From Gaeumannomyces sp. JS-464 (taxonomy: Eukaryota > Ascomycota > Sordariomycetes > Magnaporthales > Magnaporthaceae): 64,000 bases of DNA. The stretch lies in contig NGZR01000005.1 in NCBI GenBank assembly GCA_002197995.1, forward strand, positions 3,906,001 to 3,970,000, written 5' to 3'. Numbering within the stretch: the stretch's first letter is position 1; every line of letters begins with the position of its first letter. The notes below the pieces were generated by a model. The model ran no database searches and was not told where the DNA came from. It saw only the letters and a list, made by a program, of their open reading frames with translations. The position numbers and the translations under genes are program-made. Shown here in pieces: positions 11,201 through 23,197 of the stretch.

Positions 11201-13609
11201 GTCAGGATATTCTTGTAGTAGTCAAGCTGGACGTCTGAAAGCTCCACGCGGATGATCTTCTCCGTCTTGGGCGGAAGATCCGATTCTACGGTCTCCTTAG
11301 TCCGCCGGAGGATGAAGGGAGCAATGGCCTTGTGTAGTTGCGTCAGCTTTGCCTGCGTTTCGCGGCGCTTCTCCTCATCCTTTGCCGAATCCTCCTCCTT
11401 GACCTCTGCCTCTTTGCCCAGCATTTCAAGATCCTCATCAATGAGCACCTTGCCCGGGTTGAGAAAGTCCAGGAGGGCAGCGAGCTCGGCCAGGTTGTTT
11501 TGGATGGGGGTGCCAGTGATCAGCATCTTGCAGGGAACGTTGAAGCTGACGAGCTTCGTATACAGCTGCGACTCTTTGTTCTTGAGTCTGTGCGCCTCGT
11601 CAACAGCCAATGCCTGCCACTTTATAGTGCGAAGAAAGTCTGCGTCGAGCAGGATGTAGTCGTAAGAGGTGACGAGAACATTGAACTTGGGCTTCCTTGG
11701 GTTGCCACCAATGAGCAGCTCGTGCTCCCGGATGGTGGACCGCGCTGCCTCGGGTCCGAGGTAGACGACGTAATTGAGATCGGGGGACCAGTTGTTGAAT
11801 GTGTCGCACCAGGCAGGGATGACACTGAGGGGCGCCACGACCAGGAATGGGCCCTCCTGCCCTCGCGAGTTCCGGAGCCAGCTGAGGAACGAGACCGTCT
11901 GGACGGTCTTGCCGAGGCCCATCTCGTCCGCGAGAATGACGTTGTTTGCGCGGGTCCAGTTCAGGGCCAAGAAGTTGAGACCCTTGAGCTGGAACTCCCT
12001 CAGCTCGCCGTTCTGGATGTAGTCGGGCTGCTTCTCCAGCTTGGTCATTCTCGTCCGCGTGTCCGGATTGGACTCCTTCCGGTCTGACTGCCATGAGCGC
12101 GACGAGCGTTCGAGGAACTGGTCGATCTTGTCCTGCGCCTCGCCGCTGATCATGTCCGCGGCCTCCCACGTGCACTCGTCGTATTGTAGGCCCTTCCACT
12201 TGACAAAGTACTCGTCGCCCTCGTCGCCGTCGCGGACGGCAACGACCCTCTCAACTTTGGTGAAGTCGTCGAGAGCATCCTGCTCACGCTCGCGATCCAA
12301 GAGCCATTGCTCCTTCTGCTCAGGGCTGACGTCGTCCCCAAACTCCATGTCGAGCGAGTACTCGACGATCTTGCGGAAATAGTTCTCCAGGCGGCGGAAA
12401 CCGCGGCAGCCGTTGACACTCTCGGTGGTCTCCCACGTGTCGTGCAGATGCGACTTTCCCTGCCACTTGATGAAATACTCAAAGTCATGTCGCGTCGAGT
12501 CCGGCGACAGCTCGACGTCGTCTTTCTTACGATGCCTGAGGATCTTTTCAATGTAGGGCGAGTCGTCCTCTGCCTCGGCGGCCCAGTGGTTCGGAGTGAG
12601 GTCTTCAGCATCCTCAGCGTCGTCTACGTCACTCTCCTGGTAGGCGCCCACAGAGACCTGGGCGGCTCTACGGCTGGACCATCTCTTCTCTTGCAATGCC
12701 AACGCCGGCTGCGCCTCCTGTTGACGGCGAGCCTTCTTCTGAAAGCTGCGGGCACGGGCGCCACCGTAGTTGTCCGAGTCCGACCCATCGACTGATGTAT
12801 GGCGAGCCGGGGTCTCGCGTTTGGATGCTATAGGCGACAATGAGAACCGGTTAGCAAAAAGGCTGCAGCCAAGTACCCAACCGTGAAAGTTGTGGTGATG
12901 GTGGCAACAACACCAATGACATGCAGAGGGGAATGGGAGGTAGGCGCACAAGGTTGTGAGCGCTCGACGCGTCTCTTCTTCGTCCCCTCCGAGCTGCCGG
13001 GGCGACCTCGTCTTCCGAATCATCTTGGCCATCGTCATCGTCGGATTCGACCTGGGCACGTGCTCGTTAGCGAGGAACATGGCGGCTGGTGAGTAAATCG
13101 CAACCTACAATTTTTCGGCGTTGGGTCGGACGGTTCTGTCAATTGATGTCAGCATGTTGCAGGTGGCTCGTATGACCTTGGAGGATGGCAGCGTACGCTT
13201 CTTCTGAGTCCATAGAGCTCAGGATTCTCCCTCATGTACTCCTCCTCAAGCGAGCCGCCAGCCTTGCGCTTGGCGGCGGCGCGTCGCGAGCTGGACGACG
13301 TGGAAGACGACGCCTCGCTCTGCTCAACATTCATGGGGCAGAAGCGGGGCTCTCGGCTGCATCGAAGTCGCCATCATCGGAAGCATCGTTGTCACTCGGT
13401 CCCGATTCGTGATCGGAGGCGTCGGCAGCGTGCTGGGGGGCCGGGGAATCTCCGCTAGCCGAGCCTGGCGATGGCGCGTCGTCTTGCTGGGGGGCTACGT
13501 CAGACAAATCGCTGTCGCTGTCGTTCCGGCCCACGGCTGAGCGGCTCGTGCTGACGGCTACCGGGGAAAGGTGTCCATTCGTCGGACTCGGCTCAGGAGA
13601 TGTGGACAT
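8229..13609 (-). CDS. CHD1: Chromodomain helicase DNA-binding protein 1, ATP-dependent nucleosome remodeller
   Basis: Chd1 slides and spaces nucleosomes in transcribed genes and binds methylated H3K4 through its chromodomains in many species. Exons read leftwards: 13197-13609, a 27-nt exon 13109-13135, an exon from 13051 with an uncertain end (12840-12980), then 12827-8732 and 8664-8229. Tandem chromodomains (FEYFIKWQGKSHLHDTWE, EYFVKWKGLQYDECTWE) precede a SNF2 ATPase with ADEMGLGKT and the DEAH box VDEAHRLKN. The helicase C lobe follows (RAGGLGINL, ARAHRIGQKKPVNVYRLV). SANT/SLIDE-like helices come next, then a C-terminal CHCT-type helical domain after a charged linker, and an Arg/Asp-rich tail. 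The last intron (8665-8731) restores PRFWDFLSSVWP. Near 13331 the frame slips by one base at a CCCC run, between SPASAP and MNVEQ. Start at 13609 is the first Met of the acidic leader. Confidence 0.92.
13109..13135 (-). other. 27-nt micro-exon of CHD1
   Basis: A phase-0 exon codes NRPTQRRKI. It lies between introns of 61 bp (13136-13196) and 57 bp (13052-13108), each with GT and AG ends. Joining gives LYGLRRS-NRPTQRRKI-VESDDDD, the kind of basic-then-acidic stretch seen in fungal Chd1. Without it the flanking exons still join in frame, so skipping would lose nine basic-rich residues. Confidence 0.7.
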
Positions 13610-15891
13610 GACCGCTGGAGAGCGAGAGGCTGCCTGCTACAAGACGGCACAAGATATTAGCAAGCTTACAGGATCAGGCGCGGTGCAGGCGACGGTGGAG
13701 GCGTCAGGCACGGCCTGGCGATGAAGGGGCGAGTATCAACGGGTGCTTTCGAGACATAGGAGGCGAGATATCAAAGTTGTCGCAACTTCGGGATGGGTCC
13801 GATAGGGGCGAGGCTGATGGGTGATGGCGAGCAATTGGCGCGCCCGGGAGAGGCTGGGAGCACATCTAGTGCTGCCAGGACGCAGCGAGCATCGAGGAGA
13901 CGCAATTCCATCGATTCTCGCCGGTCCGGAGCGGCTCGGGCCCGGGCTACGGGCGATGAGGGTTGCTACAAGGGGGGAGACGCGATCGCGGTGGGCTTCA
14001 CCCAAGGCTCCAGGGACCAGGTATTTATGACAAGGTGCGATATGGGCAGACAGGCCGAGGTTGGCGGGAGGAACTCACAAGTCATCAACGTCGGTGGCCC
14101 CCAGGCAGCATTTACATACAGTCGGCCCGGTGGATTATTTGATACAGGGTGTTGTGTGTTGGGCGTGCTGAGTGTTGGAGTTGGGCGGCCAAAGAGGAGT
14201 CGGGGGAAATATGTGCAGGTGGTGGTCGAGTCCAAGGTTGGTAGAGAAAATTGACAGAGCCTGGCTGGGCGGGTGGAGTGTGAGTGGGAAGGCACGGAGC
14301 ATGGATTGAGTGAGCATGGGGGGGCGGAAAGAATTGGGTGCAGCGCGCTGCCGAAACTTTGCCAGCGAACGGGCCAAGGCGACCAAGCACCACCCCCAGC
14401 AGACGACCGCCTAACCACCGCCTGGGGCCCGCCCGCCACCAGCCCCCAGCCCCAGCCCAAGGCGGCTGCAAACTTATCGCGGACCAAGGGTCAGTGTGTT
14501 TATGCCTCAGGCATCCCAGCATACCACAAGGCAGATGGCGGGCGAACCATGAATCAACCACCAGGCTGACCACCACCATCCTGAGCTTTCGTGAGCCTCC
14601 CCAACCCAACTGGGGCGCCACACTATTCAGTCGGAACCCGGCGGCTACCCTGGCTTCTTTCTCCTTGTCTTCCTTTCCTTCCCGCCTTTGATTCCCAGAT
14701 ATCAAAATATGTGGATAAAACATGAAGGTGGCTTGTCCCCCACGATGCGAAGTTTCTGATTCGCGAATCCAGTTTCGAGAATCCCCTTTCAAACCCTCCA
14801 CCACATGAAAGTCCCATTCCCATTCCCTTCGGTCTTGAAGGTTAAGGACGGGCAATCAGGTACCTTAGGCACGTTTATAGGAGAATAAACTCGTTCGGTA
14901 TCTTTCCGAGTCATCTGACTTGGTCAGGACGAAACTCCCAGTCTGGGAATTCAACTTATAACAGTAGAGACCCCCCCCCGCCATTACGCAGGTGTCTGTG
15001 GCTCTATGTCCGTATATGCAATGCAGCTGGACGATCGAGTCTCCTTGTGTTTTGATAGAAAATACCGAATGCAATAATTATTCACACAATCTTACCTAGG
15101 TACCTGGTCGTTTCTCTATCCATCCGGATCGCCGGCATGCTTCCCTTAGGAATCAGCATCACCAGCAGTCATCATGATTCACCCTTGTTTTTATGCTTGG
15201 TCCGAACAGTGCTGTTCCAACGCGAAAGTCGACAGATAGTGCAGGAGCCAGCCTCACTCTTGCAGACAGGGGATAGTATCAGAGACAGCAAGCCTCTACC
15301 TAGCCCCTAACCAGCATCAATTCTGAAAGAAACCATGACAACCAGAGCGATCCCTTTGCTCGGCACAAGTCGTCCCGTCTTTGCAGCACACCTCGAAAGC
15401 AGACTGCCAACATAAAGTTGGGGCAACTCGTCAGGCTAGCCTATCATTTGTATGCAAATTGCGATGACACGCAGGAAAGGATCCGCCCCTCCAAGAAAAA
15501 AAGAAAAAAAAGAGACGGGGAGAAAAAAAAAAAAAAAAAACCAAGTCATTCTTTGCCCTCTCACAACCCTGCCCCGCCACAAAATCCTGGAGTGGAGCAA
15601 AGTCGCGGTTGATTGATGGACGACATTGTCGTACAGGTTGAAGCAAGAACCCACCTCATTGTTCTAAAACCGTGCATCTTCCACCCCGCTCACCTTCCCC
15701 CTTTTCGGCTCCTTTCGACCTCAGTTCTCTTTTCACTGCATGTTGTTTTGCATTGGCTGTTCTTCCGCGCCGTCCTGATCGCTTCGCACAACCGCTCAGA
15801 GGTGTCTACCCCTCGACGTTTTAGGGCAACCACAGCTCGATTGACCGACAACCAGCTCTAGGGGTGCCCCACCCGCAACCGCAAGCCCAAC
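13610..15891. promoter_or_regulatory. Divergent intergenic region between CHD1 and RLI1
   Basis: About 2.3 kb lies between two outward-facing starts. It includes an 18-A run (15523-15540), a palindromic TACCTAGGTA at 15093-15102, and C+T-rich DNA before the RLI1 start. Open frames on both strands look non-coding and contradict one another. Long 5' UTRs or an unannotated non-coding RNA are possible, but nothing proves them. Confidence 0.55.
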
Positions 15892-18487
15892 ATGTCGGAC
15901 AAACTTACACGGTAAGCTTGACATCGCGCTCGCCGGGACGCCGCCCGTGGACTTGGATTGCCGTGGCCGCGCGAGTATCTAGGCCCAGTCTTGCGCAGGC
16001 CGTGCTGACGCCTCGAACAGTGTGGCTATTGTCAATAGCGACAAGGTACGCATGCGACGACAGCGTCTTCTGCGCACCAGCCTCTGGTTGCCACCCTGCC
16101 TCCTCGTGGCTGGATTGACCTCGGTTCAGGCCATAAAAGGAATATGGAGCAAGCTAAAAACAGTCATATTCTTGCTATCATTAGTGCAAGCCGAAGGTTG
16201 GTAACCTGCCCGTCCTGATAGAAGAGGAGATAGCACGGCGCATACGGAAGGGAGGTGCTTCGTTGTCAGTAGACCCTTGACTGACCCCCTCTCGCCACCT
16301 AGAAATGCCGTCAAGAGTGCAAAAAGTCGTGCCCCGTCGTGCGCAGCGGCAAGCTGTGCATTGAGGTGTCCCCGGAATCGCGCGTGGCCTTCCTTTCCGA
16401 GACACTCTGCATCGGATGCGGTATCTGCCCCAAGAAGTGCCCTTTCAGCGCCATCACTATCATCAACCTGCCCACGAACCTCGAGTCCCAGGTCACGCAC
16501 CGCTACTCGGCCAACAGCTTCAAGCTGCACCGCCTGCCTATGCCCCGCCCTGGGAACGTCCTGGGTCTCGTGGGAACCAACGGTATTGGCAAGAGCACCG
16601 CCCTCAAGATCCTCAGTGGCAAGCTCAAGCCGAACCTGGGAAGGTTCGACAATCCTCCGGACTGGGAGGACGTTATCAAATACTTCCGCGGATCGGAGCT
16701 GCAGAGTACGCTGTCCCTAACATGTCCCTTGCGCGTCGCACGCATCGCACACACCGACCTTTGCTGACCTCACCCGACGTGCGCCAGACTACTTCACCAA
16801 GCTGTTGGAAGATGACCTGAAGGCTGTTGTCAAGCCCCAATACGTCGACCAGATCCCCAAGGCGCTCCGTGCCGGGACCGACAAGAGCGTGAAGGCCCTG
16901 ATCGAGGGTCGCCTGTCTCTAGGCAACCTGGACGAGGTTCTCGATGTTCTCGGTACAGTAGCCCCTATTCTTTCTCATTGCGCTCTCCTGCTCGCTATCT
17001 GCATCATCTGTACAGGAGCTAATGGCAGCGGCAGAGCTGCGACATATCTACGATCGTGACATCAACCTGCTCTCTGGTGGTGAGCTACAGCGCTTCGCCA
17101 TCGGTACAGTCTGCGTTCAGAAGGCGGATGTGTAAGTAGATGTGCTGAAACACCCAACAAACCCAAAGCCCCTATCCCCTGGTGCAACACCGCCCTTGAG
17201 CGATTCTCCCGCCCCACCGACCATTAGTTCTGTGACGGCTAAGCCGAGTTCACCAACCTGACTGTTGCGCAATAGCTACATGTTCGATGAGCCCTCGTCA
17301 TATCTCGATGTCAAGCAGAGGCTGAGTGCCGCGCGCATCATCCGCTCGCTGCTGCGGCCAGACGACTATGTCATAGTTGTCGAGCACGATCTTTCGGTGC
17401 TGGACTACCTCTCGGACTATATCTGCGTGCTCTATGGCCAGCCGGCTGTCTACGGTGTCGTGACGCTTCCGCACTCGGTGCGCGAAGGCATCAACGTCTT
17501 CCTGGACGGCCACATCCCGACCGAGAACCTGCGGTTCCGCGATGAGTCGCTCACCTTCCGCATCGCCGAGGCGGCCGATGAGTTCGCCGCCGACCGCAGC
17601 CGCTCCTTCAAGTACCCAGCCATGGAGAAGACGCTTGGCAACTTCAAGCTGCGCATTAAGTCGGGCGATTTTACTGACTCGGAGATCATCGTCATGATGG
17701 GTGAGAACGGCACGGGCAAGACGACGTTCTGCCGTCTGCTCGCCGGCGTGCTCAAGCCCGACTCGGCGAAGAAGGTGCCCGAGATGAAGATCAGCATGAA
17801 GCCGCAGACCATCACCCCCAAGTTCGAGGGTACCGTCCGCCAGCTGTTCTTCAAGAAGATCCGCCCCGCTTTCCTCTCACCCCAGTTCCAGACCGACGTC
17901 GTCAAGCCGCTCAAGCTCGACGATTTCATCGATCAGGAGGTCAAGAACCTGTCCGGAGGAGAGTTGCAGCGTGTCGCCATCGTATTGGCTCTGGGAGTGC
18001 CCGCCGATATCTACTTGATCGACGAGCCATCTGCTTATCTCGACTCGGAGCAACGTATCATTGCCGCCCGCGTCATCAAGCGTTACGTCATGCACATTAA
18101 GAAGACGGCCTTTATCGTCGAGCACGATTTCATCATGGCCACCTATCTCGCCGACCGCGTCATCGTCTTCGACGGCGAGCCGGGTATTAACGCCCGCGCC
18201 AACACCCCCGAGTCACTACTGACGGGCTGCAACACCTTCCTCAAGAACCTCGACGTCACCTTCCGCCGTGACCCCACAAATTTCAGGCCTCGCATCAACA
18301 AGGCCAACTCGCAGCTCGACCAGGAGCAGAAGTTGGCTGGCAACTACGTATGTTATCAACTATCCGCTTGCCATCCCACCCCTCGCCCCGTGCGGTGTTC
18401 GTGTGACGCTTCACATATACTGATCAAGTGGCTGTCGGCCAACTCTAAACGCAGTTCTTCTTGGAAGACATGGATAAGTCATCCTGA
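15892..18487 (+). CDS. RLI1: ABCE1/Rli1 ribosome-recycling ATPase with two Fe-S clusters
   Basis: Splits ribosomes after termination and works with eRF1/Dom34; essential in yeast. Eight exons: 15892-15911, 16021-16045, 16185-16196, 16303-16705, 16788-16952, 17035-17131, 17276-18347, 18455-18487. They code for 608 residues, the same length as yeast Rli1. The N-terminal Fe-S ligands are [17 protein letters not shown] and [16 protein letters not shown]1 shows Walker [10 protein letters not shown], signature [11 protein letters not shown], Walker [11 protein letters not shown] and H-loop [13 protein letters not shown]2 shows [30 protein letters not shown] and IVEHDF. The fifth intron must use the AG at 17034, because the nearer AG at 17016 leads to a stop. 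The last 33-nt exon gives [10 protein letters not shown]. All splice phases agree, and no frame break is needed. Confidence 0.96.
16185..16196 (+). other. 12-nt micro-exon of RLI1 carrying the first Fe-S cysteine
   Basis: The exon TGCAAGCCGAAG codes CKPK. It is flanked by ttag on the left and gttggt on the right, between introns of 139 bp (16046-16184) and 106 bp (16197-16302). It is needed to join VAIVNSDK to [10 protein letters not shown] and restore the universally conserved CKPKKC motif. Both splice boundaries are phase 0. Confidence 0.93.
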
Positions 18488-19985
18488 AAGGGCGCCCCAG
18501 AGGGCAGCCCAGACTACAACTCTCCTCCATTTCTTCAGTATGACAGTCATGATGCATCGGGTCCCGGCGTTGTAGGCGGCGTGATCGGCGTTCAAAATTC
18601 TAATGGGGCGTCCGGTCGTCGTCGGGGCCAAGGCGCCGGCATTGACGAAGACGGCGGCGAAGACGACGACGACCCAGACATAATTGCGGGCTCGGGCGGT
18701 AGGTAGTGTTCCCCTGTTGCCTGGTCCTGCGGTTTCTGTATTCTAGAATGCGTTTCTCTTTCCCCTCTGATTTCCTTGTCTGATTCCCCTGCCTGCTTTC
18801 GTTTACTCTGGGTTTTGGGATACACCTGGCCTCTCTCAGGTTCTTTTTTATTTCGCCTGACGCTTGTTTGATTTGGGGTTTTCTTGATCTATTTCTTCCT
18901 ATCCTTTTGCTGATCGCGGGGAGGTCTCTCGGGGTCGCGAGGCAGGCTTCGGACAAGGTCAGGGGCGGCAGGGGACAGCATTTATTTTATACATCCGTAG
19001 ATTGAGGGGCAACGGGTCAAGCAGGATGACTGCCGTCAGCACGGGGGTTCATTAAACGGGCTAGAAGATAAATGGACCAATGGATGGATACAAGACTATC
19101 AGGCCCGGCGTGCACGTGTCCAAAAGCACGGGGCCGGGAAGGTCGTAAATAGAGCAAACTTCAAAGGTTGCGATGCTTTTGGGTTGAAATATCCGAATAC
19201 AAAGCCAGGAGGAGGTGGCTCACAGAAGGTGGTATTTACTTTAGTTGGATGCTGGCAAGGATCTGACATGTGGCATATACGTAGGTTGGAAGGATGCACA
19301 TTAAAACTGAGTGGTATCAATCACTATTTGATTACCTATCTATAGCGGTGGCGTCTGGCGACACCACACAAACAGCTCCTCGTTTTTTTTTGTTTTTTTT
19401 TTTTTTTGTTTTGTTTTGAAATTTACAACATCTAATGTTAGGTTCAGAACAGGGAGAATGAAAGGGTGAATACACACCATAATCCTTCCCGTTGACCCGC
19501 CAGCCTGCTCATTTCCTAGTTGAAGCGGGCGAAGATATGGCCAGTCTCCCGGCGTTGGGAGCCGAGGATGTTGCTAGGTTGGTATTGAAGGATGAAGTGG
19601 GCTGGGTAGGTAGACACGAGAGTGTTCTGGGGCGATCGCACGGCAGGGAGCCTGTCCATATCAGGGTACGACGAGGGTCCATGTTCGTTCGGCGAAGGCT
19701 GGGGCTTGTCGGACGTCGCTGCAGGTTGAGTAGTGTGATGTCATCCTGGCCTCCTCCTATATAGTCGGGCCACCAGTCGCGAGGTTGGGTGCGGTACCGA
19801 TACGTACTAGGCATTCGATAGTGCCGCCCACAGAGCACCACCAGCCAAGGCCGGCTCGCTCCGATCCCCAGAAAAAGACGCAATTGCAGGGCAGAGTATC
19901 AACGATCCAAATGATTAGACGAGAACGCAAGGAATGAGAATTATGCAGGGGAGTGGCGAGATAGGGGGGAGTCTGCCACCTCGCG
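18488..19985. other. Convergent intergenic region between RLI1 and PRP40
   Basis: About 1.5 kb lies between two facing stop codons and should contain both 3' UTRs. It includes a T-rich stretch around 19383-19417. Frames such as 18592-18956 and 19492-19883 look non-coding. No gene is supported. Confidence 0.55.
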
Positions 19986-22900
19986 TCAGTCTTCCTCGAT
20001 CTCGCCCTCTTCGCTCCCGCTGTGAACGCCTGCGGGGTCCTCCTTGGGAGTTGCCACCGCCTGTGCAGGCTGAGGGCTTCGAGTGTGCTGACGTGGATGA
20101 GCAGCCGGACCACCCTCGCGCGCCGAGGGCGTCCTGTCTCTGGAGAGATCGCGCTTGAGTCTCTGTTTCACTTGGTTAGCAGGGCACATACTTTCGGCTT
20201 GAAAACCCAGGCGACATCAGTGGCCCTTACCTTTGAGTCTCGAGAGTCCCTTCGGTCGGGCTCGTCCTCTTCGCGGCGGCGGCGAACAGATGACGAGCCA
20301 GCTGTGGCTCCGGTAGCCGAGGCCGATGAAGCCAGCGCCGCAGACGTCGATGAAGATGGCTTCTCGTCACCGTAATTCAGCTCATCCGTGGGCCGGCTTA
20401 CTGCCCGGCGCTGGTAGAGGCGTTCGCGCTCTTCGTCACGGTCACGACGCTCGCGGTCATAGTGGGCTAGCCCGTCATCTCGTCGGGACCGGGGGTCGGT
20501 CGTGGTCTCGGTCACGGTCCCGGTCACGGTCCCGGTCACGATCTCTGTCGCGCTCGCCGCGGTCGCGCTCCCGGTCACGAACACGGTGGTCTCTATCTCG
20601 CTCCCGGTCTCTGTCCCGGTCACGTTCGCGGTCACGATCACGGTCGCGGTCTCTGTCGCGAAGGCCATCACGGTCGCGATCGCGGTCTCTATCCCTTTCT
20701 CGTTCCCTATCGCGGTCTCGGTCCCGATCACGATCACGCTCTCGCTCCCTGTCCCGGTCGCGATCCCGATCTCTATCGCGACTGTGATGAGTGTCGGAGC
20801 GACGATCGGCAAGTAGACTCTCCGCCATGCTGGACTTGCGATAGTTGAGTTCACGCTCGGCGATGGCCTTCCGGCGGTCGGCCTCATATAGGTCTGGCTC
20901 TGGGGTGCGGCTGGATCTGGAGCCCCGTGCACCACCAGCGTGGCGATGCGACCGCTCACCTCTATCCTTGTCACGGTAGCTTCCGCGGTCATCTCTGTCG
21001 CGGCGCCTTTGGCGGTCGCGATCCGCCTCTTCCTCCCTCTCCTTCAGTCTCCGGACATACTTCTCGAATGCGCCACGCCTAGCGTCCTCGGACGAAACGG
21101 CCTGGAACTCGTCGCTCTTCTGGAGACGAGGCTGAATCTTCTCATATGAGTCGTTCACGCTGATCGGAGGGTCCATGCGCTTCATATACGAACGCAAATC
21201 GTCGAGTGCCCGACGCTGCTGGCGCTCCTGCTGACGCTCCTCATCGGTCCGCTTGTCCTTTCTCTTTTCTTGAAGCTGTTATCATGCAGATCGTGGCTTA
21301 GTAAAGTTTTCGCGAACATTGGGTCTCCGATCACATCTGGATGTTGATTGGGTGTACGAGACAATAAAAAGACCTGAAAGAGGACTCACCCGTTCGAATA
21401 TCAGGGCCATAATTTCTTGGTCAAGGTTAGCAGTACGATGGTCATCCTTGAGAACTGCCACGAAGCTGTCCAGTGTGGTTTGAGGGGTAACTTCGAATCT
21501 CTTGTCCTGTTGTGGATGTCAGCAATGATTCGGTTTAGAATGTTTATGAGGGCATGGTGGGATCCATGTGGTTGGCCATACATCGATAACATCCTCAACA
21601 TCATTTCTAGTGTTGCGCAGAGCTCTCTCTTCTTCCTCAACCACATCGTAGAAGAGGTCCTGGGGCGTCGAACCGGGCTGTCCGAGCATGGCTGTGTACC
21701 TCTCGTCGTTTTCAACGACGGGGAATATCTGACCCCATTTGGAGGTGGCCTTGATCTTGCCAGCCTGTCGAAGCTCGTTGAGCAGGGCGCCAAATTCATC
21801 GCGGTTCTTGCGTTCCTGTCGGTACTTTTGGTTTTTCTGTAGTTGCCGAGAGTCGTTGAGGCTGCGCTCCAGCGACTTGATGTGGTTTTGAAATACATTC
21901 AAGACGTCAAACTTGCTGAGACACTTGTACTTTTCCTCGCTCTTGAAGGGAGGTGTAGCTGCGATGATACCTTGAGCCTCAGACCAGCGCGTGTAGGGAT
22001 CAAGGTTGAGCTTGGGAAGCAGGTCAACGAGGCCGTCGACGGCGCTCTTGCGCAACGCCGCCTGTTCCTCCGAGTGAGTGAGCTTGAGGTCACGCACGTA
22101 GTCCTCAAAGAGCTGACGGCGCTCATTATCGTCGCTGGCCGAGCGGAAGACGGTCTCTCCTTCGATGATGGGCCGTGCTACTTTCCAGCGTGTGTAATAC
22201 TTTATCTCAGGATGGCTCTTAAGCATTGAGACAAAGTCAGAGCGCAACTTGGTGAGCCGCTCCTTTTGACGCTCCTTGTCTTGTACGACCACGTCATGGC
22301 AGTATTTTTCGAAAGCGGCCTTTCTATCCTTAGGATCCTTGATGGCGCGGTAGGCCGGGTCCTTGACAATCGCGCGCAGGGTACGTTCCCAGGTCCAGTC
22401 AGGCTCAACACCGCTTTGACGGAGGAGTTTGGCAAACGCTGCCTCGGCTTCCTCGACCGAGTCGAAGACGGGATCGTTGCTGGCGGGGATGAAGGCCTGA
22501 AATTGACTGTCGTTGCTAAAGGTTAGCTGGCGCGACTCAGGGAGCGACTCCCTGCGGTCGTGATGGTGATGGTCATAGCCGACGCCATGGCCGCCGTGCC
22601 GATGACTACGGCCGTGTCCGTGGCCCGAGCCGTGGTCTCTGTCGCCTCTGTCTCTGTCTCTGTCTCTGTCTCGATCTCGATCCCGGTCCCGATCTCTGTC
22701 TCCCCCGTATCCACCAGTATTGCTAAAAGCGGGCGTCCTGAACATAGGATCCGTTTAGTATCTAGTTAGCCAGAATGCCGTGGTCAAGAAGGCAGCCTCG
22801 ACTCGAAGTCGTCGTGGACAGGTGGAACGTACGCCGGGGTGGCGGGAACACCCAAAGCTGCCTTATAAACATCGGGCATCTCCCACGAGCTCTCTTTCGT

Positions 22901-23197
22901 TTCTGCATTGTACCAATACTTTTTCCCACCCTCGGCAGTGTATTCTTGCCATGGTTGATCGGCAAGCGCGCGCTGTTCATTCGCAATTCAAGCCATGTTA
23001 GCGTCGGACTCGAAGAGCACAGGGACTTTGCAGTAGAGGAGACAAACTTCTGCCGGCGACATCATCTCCACTGGCTTGGTCCATTGCGTCTTCCTTGTCG
23101 CAGGGTTGTAGTAGTATAGACGTCCGTCCGGCGTGCGGTGTTCTTGCCAGAGGCCGTCGTTGGGCGGGGGCAACCCGCCTGGCGGCGAGCCACTCAT
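19986..23197 (-). CDS. PRP40: Pre-mRNA-processing factor Prp40, WW and FF domains
   Basis: U1 snRNP component that bridges the 5' splice site with branch-point factors; its WW domains bind proline-rich partners. Exons read leftwards: 23048-23197; 22972 to roughly 22785; about 22737-21582; 21390-21506; 21275-20231; 20162-19986. WW1 is LWQEHRTPDGRLYYYN with QWTKP. WW2, in the second exon, is PWQEYTAEGGKKYWYN with SSWEMP. FF repeats run from about 22450 to 21050 (for example EEAEAAFAKLLRQSGV and DWTWERTLRAIVKDP). Two Arg/Asp-rich repeats are present: one between WW2 and the FF region, and a longer one at the C-terminal side (about 20500-20790). The frame slips by one base at a CCCCC run near 20495. 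The acidic end is EEGEIEED. The second intron's donor is uncertain; GA|GTCGAG fits the phase. Confidence 0.92.
20490..20790 (-). repeat. Arg-Asp/Arg-Glu low-complexity coding repeat in PRP40
   Basis: About 300 bp of near-repeats of cggtcacg/cggtctct units read as alternating RD and RE dipeptides on the PRP40 strand. It also creates misleading long frames on the other strand (VTVPVTV-like and RSRSRS-like). RD/RE tracts are common in metazoan splicing factors and can mimic phosphorylated RS domains. Confidence 0.85.
22633..22700 (-). repeat. Second Arg-Asp dipeptide tract in PRP40
   Basis: A short tct/ctg-rich tract reads as repeated RD dipeptides after GGYGG, followed by a Gly/His-rich stretch (HGSGHGHGRSHRHGG). 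It lies in the linker between the WW domains and the first FF domain. Confidence 0.8.

Noticed and set aside
16953..17016. Intron in RLI1 ending at the first AG (17016)
   Set aside because: It leads to an early stop; using AG at 17034 gives the conserved [18 protein letters not shown] segment in frame.
20326..20816. Plus-strand frames reading as RS-repeat or VPVTVPVT repeat proteins
   Set aside because: They are other-strand readings of the PRP40 Arg/Asp repeat.
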